DNA from: Hepsetus odoe
Lineage: Eukaryota > Chordata > Actinopteri > Characiformes > Hepsetidae
DNA length: 64,000 nt
Assembly: GCA_017165825.1 (NCBI GenBank)
Contig: CM029382.1
Span: 22,577,941-22,641,940 of the forward strand
Direction: 5' to 3'
The notes under the pieces were generated by a model, which did not search any database, had not been told where the DNA came from, and worked only from the letters and a program-made list of their open reading frames with translations. This document shows positions 56,658 to 64,000 of the stretch, in pieces (position 1 is the first letter of the stretch; each line of letters begins with the position of its first letter). The translations under genes were made by a program, and so were the position numbers.

Positions 56658-56945
56658 GGTCAAGTCAAGTCAAGTAGCTTTTTATTGTCATTTCAACACA
56701 GCGCACAGCGCACAGTGAAATGAAACAACATTCCTCCAGGACCCTGGTGTTACACATAAGACAAATAACATTACATGGAACATTAGTCAAGACAAGTGCA
56801 GACAGGTCTAACTAAAGACAAGACAATGGAGCAGCGGTGTTGAACTAGACTGTAGAGAGCAGCAGTCTAATGAGCAGCAATTGTTAAAGTATGGACTGAG
56901 ACATGTAACTATTTGCACTAGGGGCCCCATGGGACTCTATGGACA
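56658..56945. mobile_element. Family-F fish interspersed repeat
   Basis: 'caagtcaagtcaagtagctt', 'ttattgtcatttcaacacag', 'acagtgaaatgaaacaacat' and 'cctccaggaccctggtg' match, from memory, a common teleost repeat usually tied to non-LTR tails. Class is uncertain. Confidence 0.6.
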
Positions 56946-56984
56946 GTATGGAATATGGGATAGACAAAGGATGGATGGACAGTG

Positions 56985-57555
56985 TGATGGGTGATCTGAT
57001 GGATAGACTCTCTGATGGATGGATTGTCAGATGGATGGATTATTTGTTGGTTGGATTATTTGATGGATGGACAGTGTGATGGATGGATTGTCTGATGGAT
57101 GGACAGTGTGATGGGTGATCTGATGGATGGACAGTGTGATGGATGGATTGTCTGATGGTTGGACTGTCTGATGGATTGACTGCCTGATGGATGGACAGTG
57201 TAGTGGATGTACAGTCTGATGGATGTACAGTCTGATGGATGGACTGTCTGATGGATGGACTGTCTGATGGATGCAATATCTTATGGATGGACTGTGTGAT
57301 GGATAGATTTTCTGATGGATGGACAGTGTGATGGTTGGACTGTCTGATGGATTGACAGTGTTGTGGATGGAATTTCTGATGGATGGACAGTGTGATGGTT
57401 GGACTGTCTGATGGATTGACAGTGTGGTGGATGGATTTTCTGATGGATGGAATGTCTGATGGGTGGACTGTCTGATGGATGGACTGTCTGATGCATGGAC
57501 TGTCTGATGGATTGAAAGTGAGGTGGATGGATTTTCTGATGGATGGAATGTCTGA
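56985..57555. repeat. 16-bp 'gatggatggactgtct' minisatellite
   Basis: About 35 units of 'gatggatggactgtct' and variants ('acagtgtgatgg', 'ttgactgcctg'). Because the period is 16, the translated frame repeats every 48 bases (HPSDSPSIRQSIHQT), explaining the 177-codon open frame on the minus strand. Confidence 0.93.
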
Positions 57556-57746
57556 ACTCAGAAGATTCAACAAAAATAATTTAATGGCCCTGATTGGCTG
57601 CTTGGAAACATTCTTTATAATTTACAGCACCTTTAATGATCAAATATTTAATAGAATTCAAGAATTAATAATTTAGAAATCAGTTATAACGGATAAAAAC
57701 AACAATCAAACAGTAACAACTAATAGTACGACTGAACATAAAACAG

Positions 57747-57747
<1 letters not shown>

Positions 57748-57791
<44 letters not shown>

Positions 57792-57891
57792 ATGTGTGTG
57801 TGAATGCGTGTGAGTGTTCAAACATCTCTATTTCTCTCTTTGATTAGGTGTGTGTTCATACTGTACCAGTGAAGGTGCCTTATAGCTTAAC

Positions 57892-57932
<41 letters not shown>
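57748..57932. repeat. Two (GT)n tracts
   Basis: GT at 57748-57787 and 57893-57931. Confidence 0.95.
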
Positions 57933-57934
<2 letters not shown>

Positions 57935-58057
57935 CTGGGGGGTATGTTAGACTGTGATTACTCATTTCTGCAGGTTCTGGGAAAATGCTAAGCGTTGATT
58001 AAGCCCTTGGTCAAACACAAATGTTCTTCCGTGTACTTGCAGGTATCGGCATGAATA

Positions 58058-58187
58058 TGTGTGTGTGTGTGAGTGTGTGGATGGGTGTGTGTGTGTGTGT
58101 GTGGGTGGGTGTGTGTAATTATGCTCACAAGTGCATGTTTTCATTTACTTTTCATGTCTCATTGTGTGTCTATCTGTATTTATTCTG

Positions 58188-58232
<45 letters not shown>

Positions 58233-58352
58233 GTACTTTCCTCTGCAGTACGTGTATGAGGGGTGGGCCTGGAGGAAATGTTATGCTACACTTTGGGTTT
58301 TATTTGCCTCAATAGGATTATCTGACCACACACACACACACACACACACATA
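58058..58352. repeat. GT and CA tracts
   Basis: Interrupted GT at 58058-58116, GT at 58190-58230 and CA at 58326-58351. Confidence 0.93.
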
Positions 58353-58599
58353 TATTATGCACACACACATGTTTGGTTAAACCACCTGGAGTGATTTATT
58401 ACTTTGATAAAATTAGAAAGCTGTTAATATTAACATTCATTTTCTATCACTTTTAGATTCTATCACTTTATTCTGTCATCTTTTCATCTTTCCCTCTGGA
58501 CCCCATTATGCAACCCAGGACGAGGCCAGTGAGACGTCCTCCCTTATTTTGCCAATCTTATTTTGGTTGCCTCTAATATCTCCTGGTGTATCCTGTGTC

Positions 58600-58735
58600 A
58601 GTGGTGGTCTAGTGTTTAGAGACTAGGCTTCAGGGTTGAAAGATTGTTAAAATTCCGGACCAGTAGGTTGCCTAGAGGTACCCCTAAGCAAGGTACTGTT
58701 CCCATCACTGCTCCCCGGGTGCTGGATATGGCTGC
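58600..58735 (+). mobile_element. SINE-A 5' half
   Basis: 'cagtggtggtctagtgttta', 'agtaggttgcctagaggtac' and 'tgctccccgggtgctggata'. The B-box is damaged. Confidence 0.85.
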
Positions 58736-58859
58736 ATTTATTAAGCTGCTATAATTCTAAATCTAATAATTAATATACAACATTTTTTCTCAGACAAGTA
58801 GAGAAAACTTTGCAAAAAGTTGCTCTGCCAATTCCCCCCCTCCCGGTAAATCCTGTTTC

Positions 58860-59300
58860 TTTTGATGACATCTGTAAACATGACATGAAGCATGTCGCTA
58901 AAACCTGTATTGGCCATTCTACAAGAATTGGTACGGGCTAGACACTTTCACTGCCATGCTTTATTTCTTCCAGACTAGATCTACAAGCTAACGCAGCTAA
59001 CAAGTAGCCTATAAGCATTCCTTTTTAGCATCCAGCAGTAACCTTTAATAAATTTGCATTCGTTTCTGACACCATGCGACACTCTGACATCCATAAACAT
59101 GAAGTAAAGTAACTGCTAAAGCTAAAACCTTTATTTCACCATCCTATAAGAACTAGTGTGCTCTTGACACTTCCACCGCCATGCTTCACAGAAAAAACAA
59201 CTTATCGTTACTTTTTTGGCATTGCGTCTGGAAGCTAATGTAGCTAACAAGTAACAAGTAGCCTATAAGCATTTCTTTTTAGCATAGAGTAGCATTGGGA
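58860..59300. repeat. ~240-bp degenerate tandem duplication
   Basis: 'taacaagtagcctataagca' occurs at about 58997 and 59252, and 'ctaaaacct' with 'gacacttt/ccaccgccatgctt' at about 58898 and 59120. Two diverged modules; a fragment of a third ('accaccaccatgcttcactt') is near 59610. Confidence 0.65.
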
Positions 59301-59417
59301 ATCTGGGCAGCATTAAGTCTCTGCAGCCACATTGGTCCTTGCAGATAAAATTGGTGAACCCTCACCTAAATCATCACTCTCATCTCCAGTTGTGTCAGAA
59401 ATCTCTGATAGATTTTG

Positions 59418-59556
59418 AGGCAGTGATGGTCTAGTGTTTAGGGACTAGGCCCCAGGATCGGAAGGTCATGGGTTCGAATCCCACAGCAGTAGGTTACCCT
59501 GAGATTCCCTTGAGCAAGGTACCATCCCCATCACTCCTCCCTGGATGCTGCTCAAT
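59418..59556 (+). mobile_element. SINE-A 5' half
   Basis: A-box region 'gtgatggtctagtgtttagg', intact B-box 'gggttcgaatccc', core 'cttgagcaaggtaccatccc'; ends near 'ccctggatgctg'. Confidence 0.88.
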
Positions 59557-60314
59557 TCTGCATACATGTGTATGGTATCCAGCAAGAACCTGTATGGTCC
59601 TGACGCTACCACCACCATGCTTCACTTTCAAGGATCGAAAACAGAGGAAATTCTTTTTAATGATGCTTCACATCCACAGTTTACCTCCAAACCTGGAGCC
59701 ACGCTGGACCTTCTTAGATAAGATTGCTGAGCAAAATTTGCACAACATAGCCTTGTACGGTTTCTGAACAGCAGTTGCACGTGACTTTTACTGTTCTATT
59801 ACAAAAGGTGGCGATGGTCTTTGGGGTAACTAGGCATTGCTCTTTTAGTGACCTCTCTGGATCCCACCAGGTAACCCCAACTGAGCCTGTTCACGTAATT
59901 GCTGCTCGTTTAGCAGGCCCTCTGAAGATGAAGCCTCGAAGGCTTTTAAATTTTCATGAAGCCGTTTTGATTTTTTTCCTCCGCGCCAGGGTTTCCCTTC
60001 TGCTCGTATCCCCTCATTCGTGAGAGATTAAAGTAAAACACAGTCTATGTGACACAAACCTCCCTGCCTTTAAACTGTGTGAACAAATTAGGGCTTTCTT
60101 TTTTTCTCTTTTTAAAGAGAGAGAGAGAGCGGGGGAACTCTGTTCCACTTATCCATGGAACATCTAATTTATGTTTGGGTATCTAAGCCACTCACTTAAT
60201 TACAAATTCCTGACCTTCTACCAGTCACTGACCACTTTTTCAGCTTCCTTAAAAGTCCACTATATAAACTGCTGTGCTAAATTTTGGATGGACCCCCCAC
60301 ATAATTTCTTCATA

Positions 60315-60640
60315 TTTTGCTTCCAAAGAGCCAGATGTTCTTGTATTTTTAATGTAGTGTTGAGGAATGGTTCTCCAGGCTTACTGAAGGACAAAGTTTT
60401 TGTCTCTGAATTTTAGTACAGTCCCTGTAGCTGAGTAATTTCAGAGACAGAAGCAGTGTGAGATCATCTCCACAGAGAATGGGAAACAAAAGGCAGCTGA
60501 TGTCCAAAGAAGTGTTTTGGAAAGTCCATCAAGAAGTCTGGAGAACTGTTTCTGAAGACAACTCAAAGAAAGAAATAAACTGGCCTAAGAGAGTTCAGGC
60601 TGTGCTAAAGAATATTGGTGGTCATCGCAGATATTAACTT
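60315..60640 (-). mobile_element. Diverged 69-bp-unit element fused to a Tc1-like segment
   Basis: 'ccaaagagccagatgttctt' and 'ttgaggaatggttctccagg' are the inverse of the 3.8-kb copy. From about 60440 the plus strand reads 'gtctggagaactgtttctga' and 'aagagagttcaggctgtgct', which recalls a known Tc1-associated fish repeat. The junction between the two is not clear. Confidence 0.5.
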
Positions 60641-60939
60641 TAAAACAAATCCCTCTCAAATCAAGACAGTTCTGACCAAAGTTGACCACTTGGTTGGTGG
60701 AGTAATCTTGGCAGTGTGTGGTACTGGAACAAGTGTGGTCCAGGGTGTCCCACAATCCAAAAATATACAGCCAAGAGCAGCTCTGTGGTCAGCAGCTGAC
60801 CACTAATGATGGTCTGTGTTAATGGAAGGGATGTTCTGCCATAAAACCTTGTGAGTCATAGGAGGACACCATCAATTTAAGGGTGCCTATAAAGAGGTTC
60901 TGGTTACCTTGGCACCCAGAAAAAATCTCCCCCCATGGT

Positions 60940-61400
60940 GCCTTTTCTTCTTCTTCTTTCAGTTATTTCCATATAAGGTTCACCACAATACTTCCAGCTC
61001 TGTTTCTTCCTGTCCTCTGCATCTTCCTCTTGTACACCAACCACCTGATTGTCCCCTCTCACCATTTTCATAAACCTCCTCTTTGTCCTTCATCTTCTCT
61101 TATTGCCTGGAAACTCCGTCCTCGACATCCCTCTCCTGAAATACTCCTCGTCTCTCTGAACATGTCCAAACCAATGTGATCCCGCTTCTCTTACTTTGTC
61201 TCCAAATTGGCCAACCTTAACTGTCCCTTTAATAGGCTCATTTCTAATCCTGTCCATCCTCGTCCCTAATGCAAATCTCAGCATTTTTAACACCTCCACC
61301 TCCCACCTGTTTTATTTTTTTATTTCTTTTTTTGTCAGCGCCACGTCTCCAACATAGCTTGTCCTGTAAACCTGTCCTTTCACGCTGTCACTGATGAATC
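60940..61400 (-). pseudogene. Non-LTR RT C-terminal remnant
   Basis: Minus-strand readings LKMLRFALGTRMDRIRNEPI, VGQFGDKVREAGSHWFGHVQ and RRGMSRTEFPGNKRR match the other copies. Upstream 'gacaagctatgttggagacg' encodes the SYVGDVALT-like lead. A downstream shift separates the VHQEEDAEDRK part. Inactive. Confidence 0.83.
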
Positions 61401-61474
61401 AGGGTTACATCAGGATGAAATCCAGTGTGAAACATATTATAAAAAACATATAAAAAAAATTTTTTTTTTTAATA

Positions 61475-61582
61475 TATCTTTTTTTCCCTATTCCTTTTCT
61501 GTACATCTGCCACTTTTATAAGAGCCCTGTAACACCCAAATTTCCCATTCATGGGATAATAAAAGATTACTCTACTCTACTC
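61475..61582 (+). mobile_element. LINE 3' tail
   Basis: 'acttttataagagccctgta', 'aatttcccattcatgggata' and 'ataaaagattactctactct' match the segment ending at 34.03 kb, here with a (ACTCT)n terminal repeat. Confidence 0.75.
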
Positions 61583-61589
61583 TAAACAA

Positions 61590-62165
61590 CCTGAGCAGGT
61601 GGACACCTGGCAACCCTTAAATGTCCACCAGGGCATCCACAAGGCTTCCGAAGTGTATAAATCATCATTCAGTCCTAAATGGTCCAGATCCTCATTCAGG
61701 TTCCTTAGTGTCCCTCTGGGTTCTGTAAAGGAAGAGTCGTTGCTGCGCTTGTTTGGAAGTTTGGTTGGCTGGCCACTCCTGGGAAGATTCACTACGTTTA
61801 GGAAAGACCTTCAAACCCTTTTCTTCGTACAGTTCAACAGCTTCCTTCTCCTGCTGGAAACGTTCTCTTTTGGTTTCTATATTCAGCAGGGCTCACAAGC
61901 CTGGGTGTCGATTTGATTTGGAATATTGATTTCATTTGTTTGATTGGTTAATTAATTGCCTTAACTTTTTCACAGGGGGTTGGGAAAGTGCTGGATGACA
62001 CCTTTCCTCCCCAACACTCGGGAGCACCAACATGGTTCTTTGAAAGATGATGAAATAAAATGAATTCCCCCAAAAATATCTCCTGTTGAATTCACATCAG
62101 AGCTTATTGATTCCGGGATGATTTGAGAGCAAGAGTCACAAATGGAGAGCTTTAGGACCCAGAGA
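61590..62165. other. No gene recognised
   Basis: Mixed-composition sequence with overlapping open frames on both strands (61577-61916) but no domain and no splice-site support. Confidence 0.4.
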
Positions 62166-62172
62166 TCCAACA

Positions 62173-62175
62173 CCG

Positions 62176-62207
<32 letters not shown>

Positions 62208-62400
62208 GAGAGGAGAGGGAGGGAGAGAGAGAGAGCAGAAAGGACGGGAGAGGGTATATGTGTGTGTCAGTGTGTTCTCCGAGCTGATACAGAACACGCC
62301 GGGTGTGTGTGAGTGTGTATGAGTGTGTGTGTGTGTGTGTGTGTGTGTGGGCGTGTGTGTGTAGGTGTGTGTGTGTGTGTGTGAGTGTGTGTCTCACTCC
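62173..62400. repeat. (GA)n then (GT)n tracts
   Basis: GA-rich run at 62173-62236, then interrupted GT from 62303 to 62394. Confidence 0.95.
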
Positions 62401-62491
62401 GGACTTGTTCGCTTCTTCATTCTGAGCTTTGAGCCGGCAGGTGGGAATGACATGAGCACCCATGAGAGGAAAAGAGGGAGAGACGTGTAAG

Positions 62492-62564
<73 letters not shown>

Positions 62565-62681
62565 ACAAAGTGTGTCTGTGCATGAACTTCCTTTGGTGAC
62601 ATTTGCATACTGCAGTACACACACACACACACACATACACACACACACACATACACCAGTACATAGTGAAGTTGTCATGCA

Positions 62682-62737
<56 letters not shown>

Positions 62738-62822
62738 TGTGATTGTCCAGTATCCCAAGCAGTTAAGAGTGTGTGTGCAAGGACCTATGAGAGACTGTGT
62801 GTGCGTGTGTGTGTGAGACACA

Positions 62823-62860
<38 letters not shown>
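62492..62860. repeat. CA-CA-GT-CA cluster
   Basis: (CA) at 62492-62561, CA at 62616-62655 (interrupted), GT at 62684-62733 and CA at 62820-62858. Opposite-orientation runs of 40-70 bases lie within 370 bases. Confidence 0.96.
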
Positions 62861-62970
62861 TCAGTGTGTCCTCAGTGGGGGGCAGACAGTGGTGGACTGC
62901 ACTCGTCCCCTCCTATGTTCAGGATGGTCCTCCTGCAGCCTGCGCTCATCGCTCTCGTTTATCTTTTCAG

Positions 62971-63031
62971 ACGAGGACAGCAGGTCTTCCTGAGAACCGA
63001 CGAGACACACGTCCCCCACACCACCGTACAG
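62971..63031 (+). CDS. Candidate internal exon (61 bp), unidentified
   Basis: A pyrimidine-rich acceptor 'tctcgtttatcttttcag' ends at 62970 and a good donor 'cag|gtagga' starts at 63032. Between them the frame reads RGQQVFLRTDETHVPHTTVQ, with the intron phases 2 upstream and 0 downstream. A second frame is also open across all 61 bases, so the frame choice rests on protein-like composition. I do not recognise the protein. No second exon is seen in the window, as expected if neighbouring introns are long. Confidence 0.35.
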
Positions 63032-63039
63032 GTAGGACA

Positions 63040-63044
63040 CTTTA

Positions 63045-63076
<32 letters not shown>

Positions 63077-63078
63077 GC
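63040..63078. repeat. (CT)n tract
   Basis: CT run just downstream of the candidate exon's donor. Confidence 0.94.
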
Positions 63079-63250
63079 TTCTGTCTTCATGTATTTCTTT
63101 CTGTCCTTTTCTCTCTTTGGTTGTTTCTGTCTCCCTATCTTTTTTCTCTTTCTATTGTTCATTTACATTTTTTCTTCCTCTTTCAAACACCTGTGTGATG
63201 TAAAATCACTTACATCAGTCTGACTCAAACTGACTTTTTCTCTTTTCTGT

Positions 63251-63251
<1 letters not shown>

Positions 63252-63314
<63 letters not shown>
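63252..63314. repeat. (CA)n microsatellite
   Basis: A 62-base CA run. Confidence 0.97.
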
Positions 63315-63315
<1 letters not shown>

Positions 63316-63487
63316 TGTATCATCTTTTTAGATGATCCACTATGTGTGGATGATCCCATCTGTAAAAGTTTAAAAAAAAGAGTAGAAAAAGAAAAGAGAA
63401 GTGAGAAAGTAAAGGAAGGAGAGACAAAGTTTCTGTGATCAGACAGGCTGGTGTGTTCTGATGGTTGCACAGTGCTTTCATTTGGCT

Positions 63488-63489
<2 letters not shown>

Positions 63490-63518
<29 letters not shown>

Positions 63519-63638
63519 CTGTGTGTGTGTGAATCGAGTGAATGTGTAAGTTTTGCCCTTTTCGTGGTTCTTATTGATTAGATTTCTGTTTGACTGACAG
63601 GTACTTGTATGGAGATGGTGAACTGTTTTTGCTCAGCT

Positions 63639-63679
<41 letters not shown>

Positions 63680-63751
63680 ACAGAGACAGATAAAATCTCA
63701 GCTGGCAGTTTGTCAATCAGAATGCTGAAAGCTGGGCTTAAAATAAATGTT

Positions 63752-63782
<31 letters not shown>

Positions 63783-63922
63783 GATTTTCTTGCTTTAGCT
63801 TCTGATCCTCAAATAACCCACATAGAACCCCTTGTTTGGAGAATTCTACAAGAAAATGACTCTGTGTGTGTGTGTGTGTGTGTATCAGATCTTTCTTTCT
63901 CTCTCTCTCTCTCTCTCTCCTC

Positions 63923-63968
<46 letters not shown>

Positions 63969-64000
63969 AGATCTTTCTCTCTCTCTCTCTCACCTCTGTG
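63490..64000. repeat. GT/CT microsatellite cluster
   Basis: GT at 63490-63531, 63640-63678, 63862-63883 and 63926-63968, with CT at 63759-63782, 63897-63919 and 63976-63990. 'tatcagatctttcttt' near 63882 and 'gtcagatctttctctc' near 63966 show that a GT-CT module of about 83 bp is itself repeated. Confidence 0.94.

Noticed and set aside
57040..57573. 177-codon open frame on the minus strand
   Set aside because: It is the translation of the 16-bp GGAT-type minisatellite (48-base period); no independent coding sign.
62152..63223. Several 96-206-codon open frames on both strands
   Set aside because: Almost wholly CA/GT/CT microsatellite translations; only the 61-bp exon candidate inside has any merit.
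1..64000. CRISPR arrays, bacterial operons or phage features
   Set aside because: The regularly spaced repeats are minisatellites without unique spacers, and SINEs plus microsatellites show a vertebrate genome.

Overview
This is vertebrate, almost certainly teleost, DNA of intergenic or long-intron character. It is packed with (CA)n/(GT)n microsatellites, (GA)n, (GGAT)n and (CTTT)n tracts, minisatellites and diverged interspersed repeats. Several repeats are types widespread in ray-finned fish: tRNA-derived SINEs, a non-autonomous Tc1/mariner element with long inverted ends, non-LTR retrotransposon tails, and short unclassified fish repeats. The repeat mix suggests an otocephalan fish (catfish, characin or clupeiform-like), but I cannot fix the species. 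No complete protein-coding gene is visible. Most of the longer open frames are translations of simple repeats, minisatellites or SINEs.

Layout. 0-0.95 kb: degenerate tandem array of roughly 200-bp units. 1-6 kb: SINEs (one nested in another) and a 60-bp GA-rich minisatellite (5.65-6.17 kb). 6.6-10.9 kb: a G-type fish repeat, a degenerate 'gagtcagtc' array, long CA/GT tracts and more SINEs. 11-17 kb: a near-complete SINE-A at 11.17 kb, mostly unique AT-rich sequence, and a non-LTR remnant at 15.76 kb. 17.3-22 kb: SINEs, Tc1-like scraps, a 1.5-kb 'ggtggttgc' minisatellite with a 142-bp higher-order period, and a 466-bp Tc1/mariner MITE. 22.5-30.3 kb: a triplet-rich block, SINE copies, the first 33-bp 'GTAC' minisatellite, a non-LTR remnant and the first long copy of an unrecognised element carrying 69-bp tandem units. 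31-40 kb: the 33-bp minisatellite again (inverted, then direct twice), a second MITE copy interrupted by a LINE tail, a second long 69-bp-unit element, and head-to-head SINE-B copies. 40-47 kb: many SINE-A copies, a low-repeat block with two paired-homeodomain-type sites, and a 41-bp tandem repeat. 47-58 kb: GGAT-rich arrays, a 248-bp tandem duplication, a 69-bp-unit element split by a SINE-B with target-site duplication, and a 16-bp minisatellite. 58-64 kb: SINEs, a non-LTR remnant, a LINE tail, then very dense CA/GT/CT tracts around one exon-like 61-bp segment.

How parts relate. SINE-A and SINE-B carry tRNA-type A and B boxes. They presumably relied on LINE machinery for movement, but I did not establish the partner LINE. 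The four non-LTR remnants are all from the 3' coding end of one family, as expected from 5'-truncated insertions. Nested insertions give a relative chronology: SINE-B is younger than both the 69-bp-unit element and one SINE-A, and a LINE tail is younger than the MITE. The most unusual signals are the dispersed element with in-frame 69-bp units and the dispersed 33-bp palindromic minisatellite. Coding content is limited to a few low-confidence exon candidates.
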